Assembly (NCBI GenBank): GCA_037954325.1
Contig: JBBMNZ010000004.1
Span: 689,863 to 753,862 of the forward strand
Reading direction: 5' to 3'
Source of the DNA: Fistularia commersonii
Taxonomy: Eukaryota; Chordata; Actinopteri; Syngnathiformes; Fistulariidae
Length of the DNA stretch: 64,000 nucleotides
Shown here: piece after piece, positions 51,961 through 64,000 of the stretch
How positions within the stretch are numbered: position 1 is the first letter of the stretch
How the letters are laid out: each line of letters starts with the position of its first letter
The notes under the pieces: generated by a model
Database searches by the model: none
The model's input: only the letters and a program-made list of their open reading frames with translations
What the model was told of the DNA's origin: nothing
Translations under genes and position numbers: made by a program

Positions 51961-54700
51961 TGTTGTGTGTTGCGTAAAAGACGAGCGGAGATATTAGAGT
52001 AGCACTTAGTTATTTTGACAGACATGAGCCCGCCTACAGAGAGTCTGCGCATGTGCAGATCGCAAGTGAACATATATGGTTAATTGTTGAAGTGGTGGGA
52101 ATCAGGCTGGAGTAAGACGATTCGCGACGAGATGGATCAATTTAGAGATGCGTTTATTAAGCAATGTTTCTTCAAAAATCCCTGATACAAAATCATCTAA
52201 TACAGGAACCCGGACTCGTGCTGTTTTCCTTGCGCCTGAAGTAAACGGGTCTTATGCTTGGAACTCCCAGCAAAAAGCAGCCTTCTTTCCCTGCCCGGGT
52301 GTTACATGAATATTCATAAGAGGGTCTTCCAGGTGTGCGGTTGTTTTCCACCCGTCCGTCTTTCCCCTTTTGCCCCAGTTCCTTCTCCAACCTTCTCCTC
52401 TATCTCGCACATCCCGTCCGTCTCACACCGATGTCTGAAAAGAGAAGAAAACAACCTAATGTCTACCTCATAAGCAAAGCAAATATGTTGACCTCTTCAT
52501 GAGCCAAGCAAATGTAGTGTCTATTTCATGAGCAAAAACAAGTATATCGATTTCTTTATTGTTCAATATTACTGTGTCCACAGTCAATATTCTACATCCC
52601 CTTTCCTTAGTTGGAACCTCTAACCATGAACACAGTTTCAACATCTTAATAGTAACACAGAGTTAAACTTATTCCATACTTGTGTGACTGTAGCATGAAA
52701 TATGACATATCCAAACAATAAAAAAAGTGTGTAAATAACTGTGATAACCATTCAACGAGTCATCATGTAACCTAGTCAGACATTAACAAAATACCCTCTT
52801 AGCAGTTTAGCTCTTTGTACTTGGGGTTTGGTTTACTGATGCCACCTGAGCGCGTTCTATAAACATCCACGTTTACAGACGGTTCAGAAGCAGAGGCTCG
52901 ATCCGCCGGGTGCTCAGAGTCCGCATTCTGTTCTGCATGTTCGACCCGAGTCGGTTCAGGAACAGTTAAGGTGTGTTTTCTGTTTCTCCTGTATGTTTGT
53001 CCTTCCGACTGAATCAGGTATGATCTGGGCTCATTGCATGTTTCTTTCACAACTCCTGTGCGGTCGAATCCTTTCGGTGTTTGAAGCCTGACTTCCTGTC
53101 CTTCTGTCAGTGGATTCAGAGGTCGGCTCGTTTTGTCATAGTAGCTTTTTTGCGCCAGTCTTTTATTGAGAAGTCGAGCACGTACGTCCTCTAGCTCGCA
53201 CGTGTCGGGTTCAAGCAGCTTTTTGGAGACAGGGAGAGTGTTGGAGAGTAACTCTAATTCATGCTAAGTTAAAGCCTGTAAAGAGGAGACTGAGGTTATC
53301 ATAAGAAATAACACAGACGAGCGAATATTCTTTTGAGCTCTGCAGAGGGGGAGACTCAGCGCTCTTTGGAGGCGAGATCCAGAGAATCCCACCCAGTTCC
53401 TCCTCGCTCGGCTTTTTATTGTGTGGAAGTGTTTATTTACATAACAACATTCATTGGGTAGTATAGTTCATGCATATGTTAAGTTGTCCAGGATGATATA
53501 CAGGGGTGGGCAGGTTTCTGTCCAGAAGTTAGATTTACGTTTACGGAGGGTAGGTTCTTATCTAAAGATGTTTACGACCATTGGAATCTAAAATCTTGGA
53601 GGCCCAATTCCTGTTTGAGGACAAAAGTCATTTTAAGGCCAAAAGTCATTTGTGCTCTAGCATGTCTGGCTAACTTCATGTGAGTAGTGGAAATAATATA
53701 TACTGCTCAAAAGAATAAAGGGAACACTTGAACAACACAATGTAACTCCAAGTCAATCACACATCTGTGAAATCATAGTGTCCACTCAGGAAGCAACACA
53801 GATTCATTTTGACTTGTTTTAAGAATAAGAATAAGAATAAGAATAAGAATAAGAATAAGAATAGGAATAAGAATAAGAACCAACTTTATTAATCTCGAAG
53901 GAAATTGCTGTGCCAGAGTTACAGAAAATATAACAGTAATAAATAATAAAAGAAAAGGCAGAATTAGAAATAAAAATAAACTATAAACTATAAAGTGTCT
54001 CAGTGATAAACTATAAACTATAAAGTGTCTCAGTGAAACTATAAAGTGTCTTAATAAACAGTGATAAAACTATAAGTGTCTTAGTAACAAGTGAGTTAAG
54101 GAGTGCACAATAGTGTGATAGAAGGGAAAATTGTAGTGTAGCTGTTATGAGATGAGATGAAATATTGCACAGTGTAGCTGTTATCAGATGAAATATTGCA
54201 CAGTTTCTGAATATTGCACAGACATTAAGGACATTACATCAAAGTTGGATCAGCCTGGAGTTTGTTTTTACACTTTAATTTTGAGTGTGATTCCTAATCC
54301 AGACCTCCATGGGTTGATACAATTGATTTCCATTGATCATTTTTGTGTGATTTTGTTGTCAGCACATTCAACTGTGTAAAGAGCAAAGTATTTCATAAGA
54401 ATATTTCATTCATTTAGATCTAGGATGTGTTTTTTAAGTGCTCCCTTTATTTTTTTGAGCAGTGTAGTTATAGAAATAGAGAGAAAACTCGAACAGAGAG
54501 AAGTGCACGTCTGTTGCGTCATCAGTCTTTGTGCAGGAGACCCAAGCTTAGTGTCACGAGGAATGTTTCTTAAATTGAGTAGGTTGAGATAGATGTCGGT
54601 TTTGTCTCCGTGAGGCTTTCAGCACTACGGACAGCTCTCTCCACCAACCCATTAGATTTGGATACTCAGGGCTGCCTGTTCGTTGTCGGTGATGAGAGTG
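51961..54700 (-). mobile_element. Mag-like Gypsy remnant, copy 3
   Basis: LTR 51961-52596, polypurine tract, integrase tail (53050-52799) and part of the integrase core to 54700. Same structure as copy 2, with the same 75-bp deletion and the same L1 junction. Confidence 0.87.
53701..54464. mobile_element. TA-flanked mariner-like element, copy 2
   Basis: Sister of 36272-37015 at the same site (TA at 53699-53700 and 54465-54466). The AAGAAT array (53820-53878) is longer, and one internal repeat of about 20 bp is duplicated. Confidence 0.88.
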
Positions 54701-57700
54701 TGCCAAATATGAAGTTAAGTGAATCATATTGTAAAGTTATTGAGAGGATAGGAGAGTTAACTGCTATTATTTCAATTAATATTTTTCTACGATGAGACCC
54801 GTGTTGGGATCACCGCCTCACCAAAGATTTTGTTTTTTTCTTTGGTCTGTGGTTTGGACAGCACTTAGTGCACTTTGCCCAGAGGGAATCTTAAATCACA
54901 ACCCTCTGTCTGCATTACAACAGGAGCTGGACAGATCTCTGTACTCAGCTGGACTATTGGAAGTCACATATGTTTACTTTATTTTTTCTGTTTTGTGTTT
55001 TAAGAGTTCTTATTTCCTTGACATGTAGGTTAGGTCGGCACAAGTGATTTTTGTTACTACTAGGGCAAGGATAGTTACTTTATGCAAATGTGAATCTGGG
55101 GAGAGTAAAGTGAAAATAAGAAATACCGATTTATGTCAGAGGTAGGGGTTATCAGTTATAATGTCAAAGGATTAAATAATCCTTTAAAAAGTAAGAAAAT
55201 GCTGACTCAGTTGAAGAACTTTAATTGCTCAATAGCGTTACTACAGGAAACTCACTTAAATGAGGGAGAACATAAGAAATTGAGGAGAGACTGGGTTGCA
55301 CAGGTATTCTATGCTTTTTATTCAAACAGCAGAAAGAGAGGAATAGCAACTTTAATTAGTCATTCAATTAGTTTTGCAATTCAGAGAGAAGTGAAGGATA
55401 AAGCGGGGAGATATATACTTATTATGGGAACAGTAGAGCTAACTATCATGAATATCTATGCCCTATCTATCTATCTTTAAAGAAGTGGCAACTGTAATGG
55501 CAAGAGAAGCCAGAGTTACCATAATTTTAGGAGGTGATTTCAATTGTGTTTTAAATGTAAAATTGGATAAAACTCCTTCTGATTATGGGCCCATTAGCAG
55601 GAAATCCAGGGCAGCAAAACATATGTTGGAAGAACTAGGACTTGTGGATGTTTGGAGGGCTAAGAACCCAACCACGAGAGATTTCACCTTTCTGTCCATG
55701 GTACATGGGTCATATTCAAGAATTGATTTGATTTGCATCTCAAAACAAAGCTTATATAAAGTCATAGAATGTGTTATTGAACCTGGTACCCTATCTGATC
55801 ATGGTCCTGTATATATGAAATTAAATTTAGGCTTTGGTTGGCACTTCAAATACTGGAGACTAAATATTTCATTGTTGACAGATCCAAATATAAAGGAAAA
55901 CATAAAAAAAACAATTGATGAGTACTTCAAAATTAATGATAATGGATCAGTATCCCCCTCGACTCTTTGGGAGGGGGCAAAGGTGGTGCTGAGAGGGAAA
56001 TGTATTGAAATTGCAGTTAGATTAAACAGACAGAGAATGGAAAAGGAAAAACAGCTGGAAAACGACATAAAAAGACCAGTACGTGAACACGAAACGACAA
56101 GGGACAAAAATGTCTTTAAACAAAAACAAGAAAGTAAAACCTCCTTGGATGAACTTCTCACTTAAAAAGCAGAGGGAGCACTTCGATACACAAGCCAAAG
56201 GTACTATGAAAAGGGAAATCGGGTGAGCCGGCTACTTGCCTTTCAACTGAGGAAACAACAATCAAGCCGTGTTGTCCCTGAGATAAAACACCCCTCCTCT
56301 CTGACCGAGGTCTCCCACCCAGAGGAGATAGCTGAGGCATTCCAGACTTACTATAAAAATCTTTATGATACATCAGGAGAAACACAAGACAAAAGGAAAT
56401 TAGAAGATATATTCAAAAATCTTAATTTAAGAAAAGTCTCTGCATCTGAGGCAGACGAATTAATAGCTCCTATCCGAGAAAACGAGATACAAGACGTTAT
56501 TAAATCATTAAAAAACAACATATCCCCTGGTACAGACGGTCTACCAGGTGAATTTTATAAGGCCTTTGGAGAGGAGCTCGTGCCAAAACGTTGCCAGATC
56601 TTTAATTATGCCTTACAGGAAAATGACCCACCTGAGAGCTGGTCTGAGGCAGTAATAACGGTTATACACAAAGAGGGGAAAGATCCATTAGACTGTGGTG
56701 CCTATAGGCCGATCAGTTTGTTGGGGAATGACGTAAAGATTATTAGTGCCATATTAGCAAATAGAATGCAGAAGTACTTAGGTAAATTGATTAATCCAGA
56801 CCAGTTTCATACCCGGTCGACAAGGAGCAAATAATATTAGAAGAGCATTAAATGTACAACCAGTGGCAAGACATTCAGTTCACCCGTCAATGCTTCTCAG
56901 TCTAGATGCTGAGAAGGCGTTCGACAGGGTGAAATTTACTATGGAACAAATGGGATTTAATTTGACATTTATAAAATGGATTGAAACACTGAATAAAGAC
57001 CCAATATCAAGGGTCAGAGTGAATGGGTGCTGCTCCCAATTTTTTCACCTTAAAAAAGGAGTCAGGCAGGGGAACCCAATCTCGCCTATTTTGTTCGCAT
57101 TGTGTATCGAACCGCTTGCTGAATTGATAAGGACAAACGATCAGATCGAGGGAATAGTGGATGAAGGAGGGGAGATGCACAAAATTTTGTTGTTCCCGGA
57201 TGACGTTCTTTTGTTTATAAGAAATCCTCAGTCATCTATACCGGCCCTTATGCAATGCCCGAGGGACTATGGGGAGGTGTCAGGGTACAAGGTGAATGAG
57301 GGGAAATCAGAAGCAATGATGATAACGGGATGCTGGCCGACATGCTTGGATGGAGAGGTGAAATTCAAGTGGTCAAAAGGGGGCTTTAGATACCTGGGAA
57401 TCATTCTCACACACGACACAAGTCAGCTATATAAGGAAAATGATGGTAAACTAAATTCTCAGATCAAAAATGACATGGAAAGATGGGAGGTGCTTCCTTT
57501 GTCCTTAGTTGGGAGGATAGAAAGTATCAGGATGAATGTCCTACCTAGAATGCTGTTTCTGTTCAATGCTCTGCCTATCACTGTTCCTGTATCTACCTTT
57601 ACATCACTGGATAAGCTCATTTCCAAATATATATGGCAGAAAGAGGCCCAGAGTGAGATTGAAAATACTCTGTGCACCCAGAGATAAGGGCGGATTGGCT

Positions 57701-59046
57701 TTGCCTCACTTCTGAAGTTACTACCTGGCAGCACAACTTGGAAAATTGGTCTCATGGATAAAACTAGATATGGACACAAGATGGGTGCATATAGAGCAAG
57801 GTTCAGTTAAAAATGTGTGGCTTTCAACTCTTCCCTTTCTAAATTCAAAACCAAGACGTTGACTTAAGATACAAAATGAATATGTCAACCATACACTTAA
57901 GGTTTGGGAAAAGACAAGACGATTCCTGAATCTACCTCTATCTCTATCGAGGGCAGCAAAAATAACAGCAGCAGGTAATTTTCTGCCAGCAAAGATGGAC
58001 GGTGGTTTCATTAGATGGGCAGGGAAAGGTTTAATCACAATAAATCAGTTATTTGAAGGAAGAACTCTGAGGGCTTTTTCACAACTTCAGGCAAAATACA
58101 ACATTGACTCTAAGAATTCATTTAGATATTTTCAAATTCAACATTATTTGATGACACACAAAGAATGGGACAATATTAAAGAATCTTCAACTAATTTTGA
58201 ACAATATTGGATTGAGATAGTTGAGAACAAAATGAACATTAAAAATACAATATCAGATATATATGGCAGGATACGTATGGACACTTTAGTGGACACACTG
58301 GATGTGAAAGCTAAGTGGGAACTGGAATCTCATGCCGTGATTGCTGATGGAGAATGGGAGAGTTCTTGGTTGCCCTGGCAAAAATGTTTAAGCAGCCCAA
58401 CATGGAGGGAGTTCAGCTGGAAGTTAAGAATAAGGTATTTTAAAACTCCCTTGATAATAGCTTCTTATGATAATAACTGTTCTCCCCTGTATTGGAGGGG
58501 CTGTGGCATAACGGGGGACTTTTCCCACATTTTTTGGGACTGCCCTAAACTGATGAAATTCTGGGAAGAGGTAAATAAACAAATAAGTGAGGTTTTAAAA
58601 TTAAACAGACCAATTGATCCACAGCAATTTATTATGGGTACAGCATCAACAAGCGATTTAAGGAAAAAAACAGGTGTTTTTGCTTAGAGTTCTTCAATTA
58701 ATTGCACATAAAATGATCCCAGTAAACTGGCTCAAACCCCACCCACCTACTGGACCAGTGGCGTCAGAGGCTTAAGGATGGAAACTGCATGGACTTCAGA
58801 CAGACCTATATCTTGACAAATGGGCATCCATCAAAAAATATTTGGAGAGTTGAAGATATTATCTGTATTTGACTGAGCTAGATGTTTTTTTTTTTGTTTT
58901 TGTTTTTTTTTTTCGCTTGCTAGTGAGGAAATAAGTGACCTATAAAGAATATTGTATAATGTGTATCTTGTCATGAGGTTTTGTAAGAATGTGTGTGACT
59001 CTGTCAAGGAACCTGTTCTAATAAATGTTCAAAAAAAAAAAAAAAA
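54701..59046 (+). mobile_element. L1 LINE, 5'-truncated, copy 2
   Basis: Sister of 37252-41615, sharing both ends; the poly-A tail is at 59031-59046. Shared junctions show that this is a duplicate, not a second insertion. Confidence 0.9.
55133..58687 (+). pseudogene. L1 ORF2, copy 2
   Basis: Endonuclease and linker frames 55133-55480 and 55458-56165, reverse transcriptase frames 56223-56834 and 56863-57687, C-terminal frame 57995-58687. Compared with copy 1: the 38400 and 38714-area breaks differ, the fingers region (56223-56834) reads open, five codons (DWTYL) are deleted after AEKAFDRV, and the catalytic block is ILLFPDDVLLF with Pro for Ala. The two copies therefore decayed independently. 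Confidence 0.9.
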
Positions 59047-59308
59047 GGAGGATCTACTAAATATTGATGTCATTTTTCTGTTGGGGTGCCCAAATGTATG
59101 CACCTGCCTACTTTTGTTTAAATAATTATTGCTCACTTTCTGTAAACTTCATTTCACTTCTCAAATATCAAACTGCTATATATATAGCAGTTTGTCTGCT
59201 ATATGATATATTAAACTGAAATTGCTGAGACGAACAACCAATGACTTATAAAGGAAAATCTTGAAAATGATCAGGAGTGCCCAAACTTTTTCATCCCACT
59301 GTATGCTA
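59047..59308. repeat. hAT-end-like repeat with palindrome, copy 2
   Basis: Near-identical to 41616-41879, including the AACTGCTATATATATAGCAGTT palindrome at about 59171-59193. Confidence 0.5.
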
Positions 59309-59501
59309 GTGTGCGTCAGGGCCTCCATCAGCGATCAGCTCTGAGCCCCTTCTTGTTCACAAGGGTGATGGACAGGCTGACAGATGAGGCTAGACAGGAA
59401 TCCTCATGGACCATGATGTTGTTTGCAGATGACATTGTGATCTGTAGTGAGAGCAGGAAACAGGTAGAGGAAAATCTAGAGAGGCTTCAAATGACCATGT
59501 G
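59309..59501 (+). mobile_element. RTE reverse transcriptase fragment, copy 2
   Basis: Near-identical to 41880-42072 (LHQRSALSPFLFTRVM, LFADDIVICSES). Confidence 0.85.
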
Positions 59502-59649
59502 AAAATGATCTACCTCTACTAAGAATGCTGAATATATATTTATTCCTATATCTACTGAGTATACTTAACACAATAAATGTTTGTGGATCTTGCATAACTG
59601 CATGAACCCATTCGGCATACGACAACTGAGTACTTTTATGGTAAATACC

Positions 59650-59931
59650 TCATTCTGACGACTCAGTTGGAGTCAGCAGCAGAGTTGAAGTTAGCTGGGA
59701 GAAAAATGACTGCTTTCCCGACAGCTGGGATTTAAGTTCCTTCACCTTTCTCCTTCTCAGCTCACTATTCGGAGGGAAGTCGGGGCCGTAGTTTTTATGA
59801 ACGGTCTGAAAACGCCGCTCCACAATTCCCTTTTTTGCTATAGCGATGGCAGACCGGCAGATGAGGCGAACGCACTTTGAAAATGACATTAAAAAAAAGT
59901 CCACCTCCCATTCCGTATGGAAGTGATACAT
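59650..59931 (-). mobile_element. hAT transposase N-terminal (BED-type) fragment, copy 2
   Basis: A 93-codon open frame: KGIVERRFQTVHKNYGPDFP, RRRKVKELKSQLSGKQSFF. This is the region just C-terminal to the BED finger in FAM200/ZBED5-like hAT transposases. 59932-60225 beyond it is AT-rich with no gene. Confidence 0.78.
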
Positions 59932-60225
59932 TTTACATACATTGTTTTCACTCTTTTTATATTGTTATTTAGTTCTGGTTGTGTATTTTTATCCCTTACT
60001 ATTCCTTTATGTTGTCCATTATTATCCCTGATGTTGTTGCTTGTTGTTGTTTGTCTTGCTATCTTCTGTCTCTCTTTTTATATTTATACTATATATATTT
60101 TTTATTTTTTTGACATAAGTGTTACACTGCTGTGAGAAATTACTTTCTCCTCTGTAGATGGATGAAGTTGATGTTATGTTTTTCTATGTAGCAGATAATG
60201 TGCAGCAGGTGAGAGCGTTTAGTAA

Positions 60226-60425
60226 ATGCTAATTGGTGGCGGCCTCCTATTGGTCCCTGCCAGGGTGCCGGCCTTATTTTACTGGCCGTGACGTCGTTTC
60301 CGGGTGACGCCAGTTGAGTCTTGTATGGTCTCGTTTGACCGGGGAAGCACATGTTAGTCTGGTCTTTCGGTTCTGACTCATTTGTTTGCAGTGTGCTTGT
60401 GGTCTGCGATCTCTGGTGAGTTAGT
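60226..60425 (+). promoter_or_regulatory. CpG-type promoter-like region with first-exon donor, copy 2
   Basis: Same inverted CCAAT (CTATTGGTCC), CRE-like (GTGACGTC) and ETS-like (TTTCCGGG) elements as 42815-43020, with donor TCTGGTGAGTTAG at about 60412-60424. The following exon (acceptor TCCTCCCCCAG at about 60510) carries an ATG reading MEDSFDWTEDSLGWCF before a stop. Confidence 0.5.
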
Positions 60426-63400
60426 GTTCTCCTTGTTTGTTTTGTGTCCAGTGGAAGTGTGCTGCAGACTTCAGTGCTTAAATAAGTTTCATATTCTTCT
60501 CCTCCCCCAGGGATCTTTGCACCTGTGCTGATGGAAGACTCTTTTGACTGGACTGAAGATTCTCTTGGATGGTGTTTTTTATGTCACATGAAGAGAAATT
60601 GAGTTCCCTTGAAGGAGGACTTTGGGTAATGTTCTGGAGGTGAGAAATCAGACATTGAAGATGTGATGCTCAATGTTAGTGGCTCTGCCTCATAGGTGTG
60701 TGAGTTAGATGGAGTGCAGAATGTTCCTGGAGATGAGTGGACATTGGTGCAGACTTCAATGGACATGTTTGGTATCCAGTGGAGGGAAAGATGGTAGACT
60801 TTGCAGAAAGGATGGAAATGGCTTTAGTGACTACATTTAATAAGATGACTTAAGAGCAGAGGTAGACTATGTCTTCAGACGGGTGGTGAGAGTGGAGCCA
60901 GTGGTGGAAGCTGAAAGGGCAGGAGTTTGAAAAGGCTCTGAGGTCATGGAGAGCTGAAAGGTGACTGGACAGCTACAGCTCATGTGATTTGGAGACGGGA
61001 GGCGAGCACTTCTTGAATAAGAACGATCCAATATGTCTGTTTCTGCAGAGGTTGAACACCAACAGTGTGTTCACTGATCTCTGAAGCCATCAGGCTCAGG
61101 CCTTGTAAGTACTCTGAGGGGAGAGTGGCCCCGTGTCCTCCTGTGGGATATTTGCTCTTAGTCCAGGCCGGATTCCAACCTGCTCGACGGCCGGGGCAGA
61201 ATTTGCCGACCCATAACTCCGACTCGTCGTATTCAAGCATTCGGTAATAGAAATTCTGTGTCTTAAATACGACTGGACACAAAGTGACTGTTTTTGAAGG
61301 GAAGAGAAGCCTTTAACGTTGGCAATGTTTTGCAGACATCACGAGTTTATTTTTTGTAACTGTCCACAGATGGACGTCACAAGTGCTTGGCAAAATAATG
61401 GTACGTGAAGTGCTAAATTTTGTCTTCATGCAATTTAATTCATGACTTTACTGACATCAGCACTGGCTTTACTGATGTCAGGTACTGGCCATGGTTCTTG
61501 TGTTAATTCTAAAGTTCTTTCAGACACCGTCCATAAATGCTGTGCTTGGGCTTGCAAGGACCCTGAGCCCCAGAAGTAGCCTGTCAACACAAAGGTGGTG
61601 TGTATGTACACTTTTGTGTAAAGTTAGCAGCTTTTTTATCATGTTGCTGTTTTTTGTAACTTTAAATGCTTGTAGTTTTCCTGTTTTGAAATAGTGTCCA
61701 TGTACACCCTGAAATCAGTCACTGTTTGAAAAATCCTTGTTTTAGTTCCTTTTCTCCAGGGTTTGACACAGTGACTTGTGTTCTTTTGGTCAAACCTAAT
61801 CTTCAGTGTTTCTTCCAAATATTGCACTTGGAAATAATCCTTCACCTTAAGATTTGGTCCGATTCCGAGACGGCGTTCTTTGAAATCTGCGAATGTGGCA
61901 GGCAAGGTCTTCAAAAAATCTGACAGGTCTAAAGTGACATCAGACCGAGGAATCCCACGGTGCATCGCACAGTGCCACTACCTAGTACACCATCTGATCA
62001 AGGCCCCCGAGACACCACCGGCACACCATCAGAACATAGTTGGATCTTGTAGCCCAACAAGGAGTCTGAGTGGCAACCATTAGATGTTGATTAGCCCTGG
62101 AAGAAATGGCAAAAGGTAGTGTGGACCAGAGGTTGGAGACAAGAGTACGTTCATATCACGCTTTGAATCAGAAAGGTTTGGTGTCCAAGAACACGGAGCC
62201 ACCAAGCCTGCGACAGCACCAATTCCAAACCAGCGTGAGGGGGGGGATTTTTAACTCAAGCAAGAGCTGAGGACACTTGAGGAGCTGACACAGGAAGGTG
62301 AGTGACAAGGAGAAGGAAGCCTTGGCAGACCTGCGGGTTGTGATGAGGGAGAGGCTGCTCGCCTTCTGTCGGGGCGAATGGTGCAAGGAGGGGGCTCGCA
62401 AGTGCAGCACCTTCATCGCAAACTTTTGCTAGTGTAAAGTGCAAGGCCTTCAAGATCCTTTCCAACCACCTCATGAGAAGAACATCTCCATTTATACCTC
62501 TGTGCAGAAGGGAGGAGTCCCAGGAGTGACCCGGCCGATCCATGAAGCCAGAGAGCCGGGGCAGTTGTCCAAACCCTCTTCAGACACTCAAATAAGCTGC
62601 TCTTTCCATTGAGTTTCTCTTTCTCTTATTGCAGAAAGAAGATAAAACCAGATTTTCAGGGGGCTAGAATTTGCAGATATTGACAAATCAGTCAGTGTTC
62701 TGCTTGCAGATGCTGATCTTGGACTGCAGGGCAGCAAGACAGACTGACTTGATACTACCTGGGTGAAGAAGCACAGCCCCAATGTTTTTTTTGGACCAAA
62801 ATGTAAATAAGCTTTCGACCTTTACAGCCTGAAGGTCCAGGATTCAAGTCTGAGGTCTGGATAGATACGTGTGCCAACATTTCTAAAACGTCTGATTCTT
62901 TCAAATAAACCCAGAACACACATAATCACCAGCCTGGACAATTTGAGTGTTTGCTTGTCAACTCTTCTACAACCAAGATGTTCTAATCTCCGGGGATGGA
63001 CTGGTGTTCTGTCCTGTTGATCTTTTCCTTCCGATGAGTTCATAGATGTACGTGCACATCTGGATATACAAGTCAATATCCACATTGTGGAGAAGGTTCC
63101 TTTCCCAGACTGACAAAATATGGATGTTTTTATACGCGCACACCTTTGTGTGGAGAAATTACTTTTTTTTTTTTTTTCCCCCCCCCCTCCTACGTGTTTT
63201 GTGTAAAGTCAGCAAAATCATTTTTGATGCTTGGAGCTAAAGTAAAATAAAGTATCCGTCTGCAAAAGCTAGGGAGGAGGGGCTCCCGGGGGGGACTTCA
63301 GGGGTAGCGGGAGGAGGGCATGCAGAGATACACTGTAGAAGCTGCCCTGCTGGAGAAAATTCAAAACAAATGGCCGTGGGACTTAGGGTTTTCATCCACA

Positions 63401-63480
63401 GACATTTGGAGGGGGGGGATACTTTATTTGTTTTTGTGCTTCTTCACACAGGTAGTAACAAAGAAAATTTAAAATTAAAA
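60426..63480. repeat. Segment X, copy 3
   Basis: Contains the candidate second exon, a degraded RTE piece, a plus-orientation exon b-like block at 61360-61400 with acceptor TGTCCACAG and donor GGTACGTG, the exon c-like block at 61550-61640, the full middle part missing from copy 2, and a truncated end; the tRNA-like sequence and the minus-orientation exon arm of copies 1 and 2 are absent. It ends near 63480 in A-rich DNA. Confidence 0.7.
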
Positions 63481-63675
63481 GTGAGAGAAAAAAGTTATTT
63501 TCCATCTAACTTTACCTTTTTTTTTTTTTCTAAATTGCTAAAAAAAAATCACACGTAGCGTTTAAATATGAAGAAGAGCCGTGCGGTGACGCGGCACCGG
63601 ATTGTGCAATGATTCTGCTAACTGCGCCGCCATGCTATGCGGCTCAGACCGTATTTCTGTCTCTGTGGATCGTCT

Positions 63676-64000
63676 TCTTTCGGCTTTTCCCTTCAGGGGT
63701 CGCCACAGCGAGTCAACTTTCTCCATCTAACCTTATTCTCTGTATCCTCCTCTCTCGCACCAACTGCCTTCATATCCTCTCTCACTACATCCATAAATCT
63801 CCTCTTTGGTCTCCCTCGAGACCTCTTGCCTGGCAGCTCCGATTCCATCATCCGTCTAACAATAGATTCTCTATCCCTCCTCTGTACATGACCCAACCAT
63901 CTCAGTCTGGCTTCTTTGACCTTCTCTCCAAAACTTCTAACATGCGCTGTTCCTCTGATGGACTCATTCCTGATCCTCTCCACCCTGGTCACTCCCAAAG
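63676..64000 (-). mobile_element. RTE LINE 3' end, cut by window edge
   Basis: The minus-strand frame at 63998-63693 ends the RTE protein: RIRNESIRGTAHVRSFGEK, RLRWLGHVQRRDRES, RRFMDVVREDMKAVG, RWRKLTRCGDP. The GGTCGCCACAGCGAGTCAAC block at 63700-63719 marks the 3' terminus. This copy has no frameshift within the visible 100 codons, so it is younger than the one at 1-2127. 63550-63675 before it is unassigned. Confidence 0.9.

Noticed and set aside
1..64000. CRISPR array, bacterial operons, rRNA genes
   Set aside because: No regularly spaced short repeats, no Shine-Dalgarno-led gene series and no rRNA sequence; introns, Ig genes and LINEs show a vertebrate genome.
1..64000. Ig constant-domain exon
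   Set aside because: Looked for a Cys-Trp-Cys C-domain pattern near J and in open frames on both strands; none was convincing.

Overview
The window looks like a teleost fish, probably percomorph, immunoglobulin light-chain locus that has been heavily rearranged by transposable elements. Support comes from eight germline kappa-type V segments with fish-like leaders and frameworks, one J segment, and a repeat load typical of fish: RTE, L1, L2/jockey-type LINEs, a Mag-like Gypsy LTR element, hAT, Tc1-like and mariner-like DNA elements. No prokaryotic features and no intact long host gene were seen. The species cannot be fixed from the sequence alone.

Ig genes. All eight V segments are on the minus strand. 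Each has a leader exon, a short phase-1 intron, an open V exon, a 12-RSS, a TATA-like box and an octamer-like element at fixed spacing. They form two families that alternate: family A (trout L1-like) at about 9.0, 19.6, 26.4, 32.4 and 50.0 kb, and family B (L3-like) at 18.0, 21.5 and 31.0 kb. A single J segment with a 23-RSS lies at 48.70 kb on the plus strand, so V-J joining here would need inversion. Twelve-RSS on V with 23-RSS on J is the kappa arrangement. No C exon is visible in the window; a polyadenylation signal lies about 200 bp after J.

Layout. 1-2127: 3' part of an RTE LINE (+). 2128-5744: duplicated segment X, copy 1. 5745-7441: RTE pieces (-). 7442-8334: hAT remnant. 8335-10020: V-A1 with flanks. 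10315-17745: an L2-type LINE (-) split by a 5.8-kb Mag-like Gypsy element (-). 17746-23010: B1, A2, B2 and flanks. 23014-25735: L1 5' half (-) and a second hAT remnant. 25736-26898: A3. 27100-29757: jockey-type LINE (-) split by another hAT-like fragment. 29760-32985: B3 and A4. 33060-48420: Tc1 remnant, L2 LINE, Gypsy remnant, L1, hAT pieces, segment X copy 2 and RTE. 48421-50612: J and A5. 50690-63480: a second copy of the 33-46 kb block. 63676-64000: RTE 3' end (-).

Evolution read from the sequence. An ancestral A+B pair of V genes was tandemly multiplied. A block of about 17.4 kb, consisting of nested transposons plus segment X, was later duplicated head to tail with A4 and A5 at matching ends. 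Paralogous empty sites let several insertions be ordered: an RTE fragment with a 9-bp target duplication is present in one copy of the 17.4-kb block only, and a TA-flanked element is absent from the older Gypsy copy. Segment X, present three times, holds gene-like exons with good splice sites in both orientations plus a CpG-type promoter; I could not identify that gene and it is the least explained content here.
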